Numbered from the stretch's first letter, positions 12,775 to 19,465 are shown. The stretch: 19,465 nucleotides of DNA from Thermocladium sp049965935 (GCA_049965935.1 JBMFVP010000029.1:1-19465), one strand, 5' to 3'. The notes: generated by a model from the letters alone, not told the origin. Translations and numbers: made by a program.

Positions 12775-14106
12775 GTGGTCGTCATAGTGGCCATAGTGGC
12801 CGCGGTCCTACTGACAACGCATACCTCAACACCAATGCAATCCACCACGTCATATATGTCATCAACATCAACTACGCCAATGCCTGCCACCACCACAACA
12901 TCTATGCCATCAACCTCAACGATGGTCTCCGGCACCTCATCAAGCCAACAAATGGAACCAGAGCTAGTACCTGTTGCCTCTGCATCTATCAATGTTAGTT
13001 CAGCGACTGGAGGAACCGTTAGGTTGGGCAATATAATAGCCGTGATTCGCCCCGGAACTAATGTTACATATAATGGACAAACATTAACCGAGTACACATT
13101 CTCCATAATAGATTATAAGGTAATTGGAGTAGGCTTGCCTGCCTCCCTATCCATGTCGGATCCATCCATGGGCATGTATCAAGCCGAGCCAATATATGCA
13201 TTCGCCTATGCGGTGAATGGCCACGTATCGCCGGCTTATACATTCACGCAGCCCATCATAACCGTGATACGCATGCCGAACGGATGGACGAGCTGGACGT
13301 GGCTTGGTTACACTCAGGAACCAAACGGCACTCTAGTTGGGGGATCATACAAGTTCCCCGACTCCTATGTATACGCTGGCCCCGGATTATTCGTTAATTA
13401 CCAATTCGTGAAGCCTGTTCCATGGATATTCATATCCGGTGCCCCGCTCTCTAATGTCAGCGCCACTTACGCGATGCAGATACCGGTGAACTCATCGTTG
13501 ATGACATCTATGGCTCCGGAACTCATTCCAGTTGGATCAGCTACAGTCACAGTTAACGCTACCCAGGGCGCAGCTGTTGAATTGGGCAACCTCCTAGCTA
13601 TAATAACGCCGGGAACTTACGTGGAAGCAGGCAATCAAATGATGTCTCAATACAACTTTAGCCTTGTGTATCAAGCAATATATAACGTGCCTCCGCTCAA
13701 TGCCAGTACCGCTGGTTGGCCATTGTTCTCCTATGCATTTGCAGTTAATGGAAAAATATCGCCGGCATATACCTTCGTTACCTCCAGCGGCAAACCAACT
13801 CCAGTGATCACAATAGCGTTCTTACCCCCCACGTTCTGGACGTGGACGTGGCTTGGCTATACTCAGGAACCAAACGGGGTATTGATTGGTGGATCATACA
13901 AGTTCCCCAATGTTTGGATGCCCGGCGAGGACTACATAGTTAATGTCCAATTCGTGAAGCCTGTTCCATGGATATTCCTCGGCGGCGAAACAACAATAAC
14001 TGGCCAAATGATGCCACAATCAATGCCGAGCACGACATCCACTAGCACCATGACCAGCACAACAACTAGTACAACAACGACCAGCAGTTATGTATGGGGC
14101 GGTTAA
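12775..14106 (+). CDS. Membrane-anchored surface protein with two tandem domains; N-terminus possibly frameshifted
   Basis: 443 residues from GTG 12775; family not recognised. A hydrophobic N-terminal segment ('IVAIVAAVLL') is followed by a Ser/Thr/Pro/Met-rich linker (~17-60). Two repeats of ~160 residues follow (~62-224 and ~248-405), each beginning 'PEL(V/I)PV' and containing 'SPAYTF', 'WTWLGYTQEPNG', 'GGSYKFP' and 'QFVKPVPWIF'. A Ser/Thr tail ends in 'SYVWGG'. Many N-x-S/T sites fit an extracellular glycoprotein. The hydrophobic segment is truncated if translation starts at GTG 12775: the open frame carries 'IAIAVAV' upstream of it without a start codon. ATG 12743, well placed after a TATA box, encodes 'MKQAQ' then hits TAG in the other frame. 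A -1 shift there would give a normal anchor. So this is either a sequencing or real 1-nt deletion, or an unusual start. Confidence 0.8.
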   Translation: MVVIVAIVAAVLLTTHTSTPMQSTTSYMSSTSTTPMPATTTTSMPSTSTMVSGTSSSQQMEPELVPVASASINVSSATGGTVRLGNIIAVIRPGTNVTYNGQTLTEYTFSIIDYKVIGVGLPASLSMSDPSMGMYQAEPIYAFAYAVNGHVSPAYTFTQPIITVIRMPNGWTSWTWLGYTQEPNGTLVGGSYKFPDSYVYAGPGLFVNYQFVKPVPWIFISGAPLSNVSATYAMQIPVNSSLMTSMAPELIPVGSATVTVNATQGAAVELGNLLAIITPGTYVEAGNQMMSQYNFSLVYQAIYNVPPLNASTAGWPLFSYAFAVNGKISPAYTFVTSSGKPTPVITIAFLPPTFWTWTWLGYTQEPNGVLIGGSYKFPNVWMPGEDYIVNVQFVKPVPWIFLGGETTITGQMMPQSMPSTTSTSTMTSTTTSTTTTSSYVWGG

Positions 14107-14212
14107 TGAATTAAATAAAAATAATTTATATAATTAAAATCACTCTTCTTTTCCATTTTTCTTCAATCCTATTAAACTTTATCTGAACAAATAAGTAAAC
14201 ATTGCATATATT
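14107..14212. other. T/A-rich spacer between convergent genes
   Basis: Between the surface-protein and thioesterase stop codons. It contains A/T-rich and pyrimidine-rich runs (14131-14166) suited to transcription termination in both directions; nothing else is seen. Confidence 0.3.
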
Positions 14213-15169
14213 TCAATTCATGTTTGCCTTGATCTGCCTCAAGTCCTCCTCCATTTTTTTCCGCCGCTCCATGCCGGCCAAGTACTGTCGCCGCTCCCCC
14301 TCTGTCTTTGGTTCATATGGAGGAACTGGTTCCGGTTCCCCGGATTCACCTATGTGGACAAATGTGTAATATGCTGTGCACATGTGCCGTGAACCCCCAT
14401 ACTTATCCTCAGCTATCACGTTCAGCATGATCTCCACGGTGGATTTGCCGACGAATGTTACTCCAGCCCTTATATTAACCACGTCGCCTATATATGCTGG
14501 AGAGTAGAATGCAACGTCGCCTATCGAGCCAGTCACCACTGTTCCCCCCGCGTACTCGGCGGCGACGAGTGCTCCAATGCCATCCAGCCAAGCCAATAAT
14601 CTTCCCCCAGATAATATGTTGCCAAGCAGCGTATCATCGGGCCTAACCCATTGTCGTGACTCTACCCTAAACCTTAGGTCACGCGTTGGGTCCTCAACAT
14701 CGTGCTCAGCCGTCCTTCTATTGCCGACAAGCAATTCCCTCTGTCTCCTCCTCTCCATTGCGGCGTTGAATTCATTCTCCTCATCAGGTGCCGGGGTTAT
14801 CTTGGTTGGGACATCCCGCGGCTTTCCATAATCATTTATGGCGACGAAGGACATTGTGGATGTCACAACTACGCCGCTTGATTTCCCCCTCTTCTCTGAT
14901 CTGACCCTCGTCTCCATTGATGATCTACCCACGTAATCCACCCATGCATCTATTGCAACTGTATCCCCCACCTTAACTGGTCTCAAGAAAAATAATTCAT
15001 CTAGATATGAAATGACCGAGGGACCGTTTGATAATTTGGATGTGGCTATGGTTGCGGTCTCCACCATCCACTCCATCATTCTGCCGCCAAAGAGGTTCCC
15101 AAGATAATTGGCATCGAATTGATTAACGACTCGAAGGGAATGTATCCTTGTATCCTTAATAGCAACCAT
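14213..15169 (-). CDS. Acyl-CoA thioesterase with two hotdog domains
   Basis: 318 residues. Hydrolyses acyl-CoA to free acid and CoA (BFIT/BACH/YciA-like group). The N-terminal hotdog (~1-125) has 'VVNQFDANYLGNLFGGRMMEWM', where the N/D near the helix start and the following GG are typical active-site features, and 'VGDTVAIDAWVDYVGRSSMETRV'. The second hotdog (~165-285) has 'VRPDDTLLGNILSGGRLLAWLD' and 'IGDVVNIRAGVTFVGKSTVEI'. A charged linker joins them and a basic, possibly coiled-coil tail ends the protein. The start is ATG 15169 ('MVAIKDTRIHSL'), 27 nt from its TATA box, rather than the TTG/ATG-rich extension to 15184. It is divergently transcribed from the HAD phosphatase across a 79-nt shared promoter region. 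Confidence 0.9.
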   Translation of the reverse strand: MVAIKDTRIHSLRVVNQFDANYLGNLFGGRMMEWMVETATIATSKLSNGPSVISYLDELFFLRPVKVGDTVAIDAWVDYVGRSSMETRVRSEKRGKSSGVVVTSTMSFVAINDYGKPRDVPTKITPAPDEENEFNAAMERRRQRELLVGNRRTAEHDVEDPTRDLRFRVESRQWVRPDDTLLGNILSGGRLLAWLDGIGALVAAEYAGGTVVTGSIGDVAFYSPAYIGDVVNIRAGVTFVGKSTVEIMLNVIAEDKYGGSRHMCTAYYTFVHIGESGEPEPVPPYEPKTEGERRQYLAGMERRKKMEEDLRQIKANMN

Positions 15170-15190
15170 GATTGAGGCAAGCAAGTCCCG

Positions 15191-15200
15191 GGTATTAAAC
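15191..15200 (-). promoter_or_regulatory. TATA box of the thioesterase gene
   Basis: On the minus strand 'gtttaatacc' is centred about 27 nt before ATG 15169. Confidence 0.55.
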
Positions 15201-15217
15201 TTTCATGTGGGCAACAT

Positions 15218-15226
15218 AGTTAAAAC
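15218..15226 (+). promoter_or_regulatory. TATA box of the HAD phosphatase gene
   Basis: 'agttaaaac' is centred about 27 nt before ATG 15249. The two divergent boxes are only ~26 nt apart, so the two promoters may interfere or be co-regulated. Confidence 0.5.
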
Positions 15227-15248
15227 AAGCCAATTCGCCTCGTTTCTC

Positions 15249-15941
15249 ATGATTCGATTACTTATGCTTGATATAGATGGAACCCTCACGAGGAGCAGGG
15301 AGGTTGATGAGCTGGAGCCGGAGGCGTTGAGGGCAATACAATCCGTTAAGGATAAGATAAGAATTGGGATAGCCACGGGCAACGCGATGATAGTGGCTAA
15401 ATCCTTGGCTCGCTATATAGGCATAGGCGCCTCCGCTCCAATAATAGCCGAGAATGGGTGCATCGCCTCACTTGATGGAGAGGAAATGCCCCTCTGCAAA
15501 CCTGGCATTAAGGAACTTGGCGTGGAGCTGGCGAAGCGCCTTGGCCTTAAATTGAGTTACCAATTCAATTGCCGCTCCTTCGATGCAGCATTCGAAATAA
15601 CTGGGAACGAAGATGAATTAGTAGGAAGAATAAGGGCCGAGTTGAATAAGATGCATGTTGAGGCAGTAGTAGAATCCAGCGGCTATGCCATTCATGTGAT
15701 TCCGCCTGGCATTGATAAGTCAACCGCAATAATGGAGATCTGCAAGCGATTGAGCATTTCATGCGGTGATGTGGCGTATATTGGGGATGGACGCACCGAT
15801 ATTGGGGCCGTTAAATTAGTTGGGTGGGGAGTGGCCGTGTCCAACGCCGTTCCTGAGCTGCGGGCTGTCGCTAGGATCATTACTACGGCGCCAAGCGGTT
15901 TGGGGGTGGCCGAATTTATTCGGAAGTATATATCTAAGTAG
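15249..15941 (+). CDS. Phosphoglycolate phosphatase-like HAD hydrolase (Cof/TA0175 type)
   Basis: 230 residues; dephosphorylates a small phosphorylated metabolite, by homology 2-phosphoglycolate. HAD motif I 'MLDIDGTLT' (nucleophile D8, acid/base D10), motif II 'IGIATGN', motif III Lys in 'GIDKSTAI' (K157), motif IV 'YIGDGRTDIGAV' (D180, D184). The C2B-type cap lies between motifs II and III ('PIIAENGCIASLDGEE'). The length is typical for archaeal phosphoglycolate phosphatase. The open frame extends back to 15168, into the divergent thioesterase start, but the 'MIRLLMLDIDGT' start at 15249 fits both the TATA box and the fold. Substrate is uncertain: sugar phosphatase is an alternative. Confidence 0.9.
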   Translation: MIRLLMLDIDGTLTRSREVDELEPEALRAIQSVKDKIRIGIATGNAMIVAKSLARYIGIGASAPIIAENGCIASLDGEEMPLCKPGIKELGVELAKRLGLKLSYQFNCRSFDAAFEITGNEDELVGRIRAELNKMHVEAVVESSGYAIHVIPPGIDKSTAIMEICKRLSISCGDVAYIGDGRTDIGAVKLVGWGVAVSNAVPELRAVARIITTAPSGLGVAEFIRKYISK

Positions 15942-16023
15942 GGTTTAATATATACTTATCTGCTTAATATGTTTAGTACGTGAAATTTATTTTCTACAAT
16001 AGCAGTAATTTCCACTAAAAATG

Positions 16024-16036
16024 CTTAAATATATAC
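16024..16036 (+). promoter_or_regulatory. TATA box of the citrate synthase gene
   Basis: 'cttaaatatatac' is centred about 25 nt before ATG 16054. ATG 16021 abuts the box and is not expected to be in the transcript. Confidence 0.6.
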
Positions 16037-16053
16037 CTCATGTAGAACCACAC

Positions 16054-17244
16054 ATGTCGGAAACCATTACTAAGGTGGAAATAACCACAACAGGCAAGGT
16101 AATACAATCACCCTGTGGACCGATAATTCATGGACTAGAGGATGTCCTTGTCAAGACCACAGCAATAAGCGACATAGATGGGAAAAAAGGCATTCTATGG
16201 TACCGTGGCTACAACATAAATGACTTAGCCAAGTACTCAAACTTCGAGGAAGTCGCGTACCTAATATTTAATGGCCGCCTACCAACCAAGGCTGAACTAG
16301 ACTCCTTCAAGTCAATGCTGGCCAAGGAACGTGATCTCCCAGATGAAGTGATCAGCACAATAAGGGTCCTCGCACCCCGGGCGCATCCAATGCATGTCCT
16401 CGAGGCTGCAGTCGCGGGTCTAGCCGCATTTGATCCAGACATAAATGATAACAGCCCAGAGGCGAATTTTAGGAAAGCCGTTAGGCTAACGGCTAAACTC
16501 CCATCCATAATAGCAGCCCACTATAGATTCAGCAGAAAGCTTGAGTACATAAAGCCCAAGGAATCATTATCCCACTCAGCTAACTTCCTCTACATGATGT
16601 TTGGAACAGAGCCCGATGCAACTTCAACGAAGGCAATAGATCTATATCTAGTACTTCACATAGATCACGAAGTCCCTGCCTCCACCTTCGGCACCTTGGT
16701 TGCCATATCCACTTGGACTGATCTATACTCAGCAATAGTGGCGGGAATAGCCACATTGAAGGGGCCACTTCATGGTGGAGCTAATGAGGCAGCCATGAAG
16801 CAGTACCTGGAAATCGGGAGCCCTGACAAGGCTAGGCCATACGTCGAGAAGATGCTTGGGGAAGGCAAGAGATTAATGGGCGTAGGGCACCGCGTCTATA
16901 AGGCTTATGACCCAAGAGCCAAAATATATAAGGAGCTGGTGAAGGAATTAAGTCAATCGAAGGGCAACATGACATATTACAATATAGCGAGCGAGGTCGA
17001 GGCCGTCGTGTTAGAGAAGCTGGCCAGCAAGTACCTGTATCCAAACATAGACTTCTGGAGCGGCATAGCCATGTACCTCCTGGGCATACCATATGAATAC
17101 TACACCCCAATATTTGCAATGAGCCGCGTAGTCGGCTGGTCCGCACATGCTATGGAGTACCTCAACCAGCACAGGTTATTCAGGCCCAGAGCATGCTACG
17201 TGGGACCACACGACGTGCCGTATGTACCTATAGAAAAACGATAA
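16054..17244 (+). CDS. gltA: Citrate synthase (possibly 2-methylcitrate synthase)
   Basis: Condenses acetyl-CoA and oxaloacetate to citrate; some archaeal enzymes also accept propionyl-CoA. 396 residues from ATG 16054 ('MSETITKVEITTTGK'), close to the ~380 of archaeal enzymes. The N-terminal segment 'DIDGKKGILWYRGYNINDLA' is typical. Catalytic residues are present: H240 in 'GPLHGGANEAAM', H279 in 'GVGHRVYKAYDPRA', D333 in 'NIDFWSG', with 'LHIDHEVPASTF' contributing the oxaloacetate-binding His. The C-terminus 'WSAHAMEYLNQHRLFRPRACYVG' is standard. A single gene, followed by 93 nt and two tRNA genes on the opposite strand. Confidence 0.95.
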   Translation: MSETITKVEITTTGKVIQSPCGPIIHGLEDVLVKTTAISDIDGKKGILWYRGYNINDLAKYSNFEEVAYLIFNGRLPTKAELDSFKSMLAKERDLPDEVISTIRVLAPRAHPMHVLEAAVAGLAAFDPDINDNSPEANFRKAVRLTAKLPSIIAAHYRFSRKLEYIKPKESLSHSANFLYMMFGTEPDATSTKAIDLYLVLHIDHEVPASTFGTLVAISTWTDLYSAIVAGIATLKGPLHGGANEAAMKQYLEIGSPDKARPYVEKMLGEGKRLMGVGHRVYKAYDPRAKIYKELVKELSQSKGNMTYYNIASEVEAVVLEKLASKYLYPNIDFWSGIAMYLLGIPYEYYTPIFAMSRVVGWSAHAMEYLNQHRLFRPRACYVGPHDVPYVPIEKR

Positions 17245-17337
17245 CAATAAGCCAATTACCCCTCAAAACAAACCCCAGCTTTATGTACTTTTTATCTACG
17301 CCAATCAATAATTATTACTATATTAATGATGATATGG

Positions 17338-17422
17338 CGCCGGGGCCGGGATTTGAACCCGGGCCCCCTTTCGGGGACGGACTTAGCAGGCCCGCGCCTT
17401 GGGCCGACTCGGCCACCCCGGC
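17338..17422 (-). tRNA. tRNA-Ser (GCT)
   Basis: Class II tRNA of 85 nt: acceptor gccgggg/ccccggc with G73, anticodon stem cgggc/gtccg, loop ctgctaa (anticodon GCT, codons AGC/AGU), long variable arm ccccgaaagggg, T arm ccggg-ttcaaat-cccgg. No intron, CCA not encoded. Confidence 0.95.
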
Positions 17423-17444
17423 TCATGCACCTACTCAATGAGGA

Positions 17445-17454
17445 GTTTTTTAGC
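17445..17454 (-). promoter_or_regulatory. TATA box of tRNA-Ser
   Basis: Minus strand 'gctaaaaaac' is centred 27 nt before the tRNA 5' end. Between here and the next tRNA (17455-17561) nothing recognisable is seen. Confidence 0.5.
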
Positions 17455-17561
17455 TTTTCCTTTTCTTAAAGAGCATAATTCATTTCGCATTGCTATATCA
17501 TTAAACGTGAGGGGCCATGAAGCGAAGGGCAATTTATCCAGCAACTATTCATCACGATTGA

Positions 17562-17653
17562 TGCCCCGGCCGGGATTTGAACCCGGGTTTCGGGCTATCC
17601 ACGCCCAAAAGCTCGAGAGGCCCGCATACTTGACCAGGCTATACTACCGGGGC
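17562..17653 (-). tRNA. tRNA-Glu (CTC) with a 17-nt intron
   Basis: Acceptor gccccgg/ccggggc with A73, D arm with 'agcctggtca' loop, anticodon stem cgggc/gcccg, loop ctctcga (anticodon CTC), V loop aaac, T arm ccggg-ttcaaat-cccgg. The anticodon arm closes only if 17 nt are removed at the canonical 37/38 position. Confidence 0.93.
17597..17613 (-). other. Archaeal tRNA intron in tRNA-Glu
   Basis: The 17-nt insert 'agcttttgggcgtggat' lies one base 3' of the anticodon. Removal restores a 7-nt anticodon loop. Its ends are ambiguous by a base or two because of flanking 'ag'/'a' identity. It would be cut by the archaeal splicing endonuclease at a bulge-helix-bulge. Confidence 0.85.
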
Positions 17654-17676
17654 CTTGATACCGACGTACTTAATGC

Positions 17677-17686
17677 CTTTTTAATT
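17677..17686 (-). promoter_or_regulatory. TATA box of tRNA-Glu
   Basis: Minus strand 'attaaaaagg' is centred about 28 nt upstream of the tRNA. Confidence 0.5.
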
Positions 17687-17743
17687 TTTACCGTTTCAGC
17701 CGCTTCATGACGTGCTCGCTCCATATACGCACTTACCGGTAAT

Positions 17744-17753
17744 CCATTAAAGG
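17744..17753 (+). promoter_or_regulatory. TATA-like box of the MFS transporter gene
   Basis: 'ccattaaagg' is centred about 26 nt before ATG 17775, favouring that ATG over the overlapping GTG at 17772. Confidence 0.45.
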
Positions 17754-17774
17754 ATCAAGTGTATAGTTACTGTG

Positions 17775-18905
17775 ATGAGTGCGTTAAGGGCTTTGGGGGT
17801 CATGGTTCCCTTCCTCCTCTCTGCCTACAGCGTATTCTCAATAATATACATTATTCCACAGTTATCCAGCGTCTTGGGGGTTGGCGTAACTCTCATTAGT
17901 TTAGCCGTGACTCTCTCATTCATTGGCGGCGCGCTTGGAGGCATAGTGATAGGCGTTGTTGCGGATAGGTGGGGACGGCGAATTGGGTTAGCATTATCCA
18001 TATCGATATTCGGCTTAGCCACGTTAATTACCTCCCTCATAACGAGCATATGGGAGCTTTACTTGCTTTGGTTCCTGGTTGGGTTCGGAGTTAATTCGGA
18101 GAACGGGATTAGCTATGCCGTTATTGTAGAGGCATGGCGAAGCAATCAAGGCTTGCTGGGCGGCATCATGCAGGGCTTATACCCGGTTGGCATGCTTCTG
18201 GATGCCGCCACATCCTTCTTGGTGAGGAGTTGGAGGCCATATATGGCCATAATTGGCGCAGTTAGTCTAATTATATCCCTACTATGTCTCTTGGCCATAC
18301 CTGAAACCCGGTCTCAATCGCGAAGAGCAAATTACTGGGAAATATTCTCGCCCCAATATAGGTCAATAACGGCATTAGGCACAATCCTAGTTGCGTCAGC
18401 ATTCATGTTTACGGTCCCATTCATAAGCCTGGTCCCAACCTATATCCTAATTAGGGGCTTCAGGGGAATCACGTACGAGGCAACGCTAATTGCGCTATCC
18501 ACGTTAATGGCTATATCATTCGGTTTAGCTGGGTATATAATGGATAGGTGGGGCAGCTTCAAGACAACTATAACGCTCTCCACGCTGGCTCTCTTTTCAT
18601 CCCTATTATTCTTGGTGGCTAACTTAATGAACTGGGGATACCTTGTTATTATGCCAATAGCGCTGGGCTACTTTGCATCATCGTTTTTCGCCTACATGGG
18701 AATATTGATGGGGAGATTATACCCACCACAGGTAAGGGCGACCGGGACTAACTTTACCTTCCTACTAGGGCGCATAATGGCCGGGATAGGCGTTGCCCTG
18801 GCGGCATCTATATCAAGCAACTTGGGAATAGGCATGTCATTTCTAATGTTAGCCTCATCCATTGCCGCAATAGCATCATCAGTGCCTCTCCTTATGGGGC
18901 GTTAA
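17775..18905 (+). CDS. Major facilitator superfamily transporter
   Basis: 376 residues, almost wholly hydrophobic, with about 12 predicted membrane helices in two halves joined by a polar loop ('PETRSQSRRANYWEIF', ~177-192). The MFS motif A 'GVVADRWGRRIGLALS' follows the second helix, with a weaker copy 'GYIMDRWGSFKTT' in the second half. 'LYPPQVRATGTNFTFLLGR' near helix 11 resembles the metabolite:H+ symporter and aromatic-acid symporter groups. The substrate cannot be read from the sequence; organic acid, sugar or drug are all possible. No neighbouring metabolic operon helps. The tRNA-Arg promoter begins 6 nt after the stop. Confidence 0.9.
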   Translation: MSALRALGVMVPFLLSAYSVFSIIYIIPQLSSVLGVGVTLISLAVTLSFIGGALGGIVIGVVADRWGRRIGLALSISIFGLATLITSLITSIWELYLLWFLVGFGVNSENGISYAVIVEAWRSNQGLLGGIMQGLYPVGMLLDAATSFLVRSWRPYMAIIGAVSLIISLLCLLAIPETRSQSRRANYWEIFSPQYRSITALGTILVASAFMFTVPFISLVPTYILIRGFRGITYEATLIALSTLMAISFGLAGYIMDRWGSFKTTITLSTLALFSSLLFLVANLMNWGYLVIMPIALGYFASSFFAYMGILMGRLYPPQVRATGTNFTFLLGRIMAGIGVALAASISSNLGIGMSFLMLASSIAAIASSVPLLMGR

Positions 18906-18910
18906 ATAAT

Positions 18911-18920
18911 GTTTAAAAAT
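18911..18920 (+). promoter_or_regulatory. TATA box of tRNA-Arg
   Basis: 'gtttaaaaat' is centred 27 nt before the tRNA 5' end. Confidence 0.6.
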
Positions 18921-18942
18921 GGTCATTGTGTTTTTGTGTTTG

Positions 18943-19019
18943 GGACCCGTAGCTCAGCATGGAATCAGAGCGGCGGCCTCCTAAGCCGTAGGTCGTGGGT
19001 TCAAATCCCACCGGGTCCG
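18943..19019 (+). tRNA. tRNA-Arg (CCT)
   Basis: Acceptor ggacccg/cgggtcc with G73, D arm gctc/gagc, anticodon stem gcggc/gccgt, loop ctcctaa (anticodon CCT, codon AGG, which is heavily used in these genes), T arm gtggg-ttcaaat-cccac. No intron. The next three bases (19020-19022) are cca, unlike the other tRNAs here. Confidence 0.95.
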
Positions 19020-19144
19020 CCAGAATCGCCATTAATCACAATGCATTACAAGAATGGGCAACAATACTAGGACTACCCAATAATGCCGGTTATCAAGGCG
19101 GCGCTGGGCAAGTGCCGCAGGGCGCTATCCCTTTATTATAATAG
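18995..19144 (+). other. Open reading fragment running out of the tRNA-Arg T arm
   Basis: From GTG 18995 inside the tRNA the frame stays open to a TAA at about 19139-19141 and encodes protein-like sequence ('HNALQEWATILGLPNNAGYQ', 'GQVPQGAIPLL'). It overlaps the end of the minus-strand CDS by ~50 nt. It has no promoter of its own and no recognised family. It may be a scar of integration into the tRNA gene, or chance. Confidence 0.25.
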
Positions 19145-19465
19145 CTGCTGTAAGATATCTTAGCTATTGTATTAACAGTCCAGCCATTCTGCATAGTCCA
19201 CCAAGTCTCTAGAGCGCTTGCGCATGATAATAATTCATAATATGAGCCACTTGCGTAATCCCAAGCATAAAATCCATGCACATAGTACGGCGAGCGATCA
19301 TTCGTATTAGCGTTGGCGCAGTTGTCAGCCCATAATGCGAAGGTTCTATATGTATTGCTGGCGGAGGTTAATTCAACCCATTGACCATACTCGCCAGTGA
19401 AGTAGCCCAATGCGGACTGTGAGGCAAGCAATGCTCCGGCGGTGTGGAAGTCCTCGGTATAATTA
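19093..19465 (-). CDS. Unknown, probably secreted, aromatic- and Cys-containing protein (N-terminus outside window)
   Basis: About 124 residues are visible. The frame is open through the window edge, so the TTG at 19431 is internal Leu and the true start lies beyond. The visible part is rich in Tyr, Trp, Ser, Ala and Asn with almost no Lys until the end, and has four cysteines ('ADNCAN', 'LSCAS', 'PCGTCPAPP'). The composition suits an extracellular domain stabilised by disulfides in a hot environment. No catalytic motif or C-terminal anchor is seen. Pilin/S-layer-like or protease roles cannot be told apart. It ends about 70 nt from tRNA-Arg, tail to tail. Confidence 0.65.
   Translation of the reverse strand, partial: NYTEDFHTAGALLASQSALGYFTGEYGQWVELTSASNTYRTFALWADNCANANTNDRSPYYVHGFYAWDYASGSYYELLSCASALETWWTMQNGWTVNTIAKISYSSYYNKGIAPCGTCPAPP

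Noticed and set aside
12717..13106. Long minus-strand frame rich in Val/Asp/Glu opposite the surface-protein N-terminus
   Set aside because: It is the complement of the Ser/Thr/Pro-rich linker, low in complexity and with no promoter; a shadow frame.
12775..14106. Surface protein as a blue-copper or sulfocyanin-like redox protein
   Set aside because: The repeats lack any clear His/Cys/Met copper-site pattern; there is no cysteine in the visible repeats.
17193..17710. Plus-strand frames running through the two minus-strand tRNA genes
   Set aside because: The repeated 'PGFEPG' in them is simply the translated complement of the tRNA T arms.
1..19465. CRISPR array
   Set aside because: No series of regularly spaced 24-37 nt direct repeats was seen; the dispersed copies A-D are kilobases apart.

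Overview
The window reads as chromosomal DNA of a hyperthermophilic or thermoacidophilic crenarchaeon, most likely of the Thermoproteales (Caldivirga/Vulcanisaeta/Thermocladium type). The reasons are an archaeal-type SBDS protein, an archaeal initiator tRNA, archaeal 2,3-bisphosphoglycerate-independent phosphoglycerate mutase, a bifunctional 3-hydroxyacyl-CoA dehydrogenase/crotonase with the dehydrogenase at the N-terminus, a 17-nt tRNA intron, and A/T-rich TATA boxes placed 24-27 nt in front of most start codons. The genus is an inference. Most genes are monocistronic and look leaderless. For seven genes the promoter geometry moves the start inward from the first possible ATG/GTG/TTG of the open frame.

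Layout: 1-727 end of glutamate dehydrogenase; 903-1748 endonuclease IV-type TIM-barrel protein; 1940-3403 M32 metallocarboxypeptidase; 3646-5062 three tightly overlapping genes for unknown coiled-coil/beta proteins; 5120-5815 SBDS; 5879-5952 initiator tRNA-Met; 6003-7982 hydroxyacyl-CoA dehydrogenase/enoyl-CoA hydratase fusion; 8040-9293 phosphoglycerate mutase; 9336-10247 carbamate kinase; 10297-10476 a 59-residue CDGSH iron-sulfur protein; 10477-10823 a degenerate IS200/IS605-like relic; 10824-11354 unknown protein; 11364-12287 (minus) HSL-type esterase; 12306-12742 a second relic region; 12743/12775-14106 a membrane-anchored surface protein with two tandem domains; 14213-15169 (minus) double-hotdog acyl-CoA thioesterase, divergent from 15249-15941 phosphoglycolate phosphatase-like HAD; 16054-17244 citrate synthase; 17338-17422 tRNA-Ser(GCT) and 17562-17653 tRNA-Glu(CTC) with intron, both minus; 17775-18905 MFS transporter; 18943-19019 tRNA-Arg(CCT); 19093-19465 (minus) C-terminal part of an aromatic- and cysteine-containing protein running off the window.

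Much of the metabolic content fits central carbon and acyl-CoA metabolism (citrate synthase, hydroxyacyl-CoA dehydrogenase/crotonase, thioesterase, phosphoglycerate mutase, phosphoglycolate phosphatase, glutamate dehydrogenase, carbamate kinase). The fusion enzyme is the kind used to convert crotonyl-CoA to acetoacetyl-CoA in crenarchaeal 4-hydroxybutyrate cycles.

The unexplained material is of three kinds. First, four short non-coding segments share the outward end '(g/a)gaggaggt(c/t)ag' and a preceding stem-loop, and look like right ends or guide-RNA scaffolds of TnpB-type elements with no tnpB in view. Second, the three-gene coiled-coil operon sits directly before SBDS. Third, the surface-protein gene has a promoter and ATG in the wrong frame for the body of the gene. 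I found no CRISPR array, no intact transposase and no obvious replication origin.
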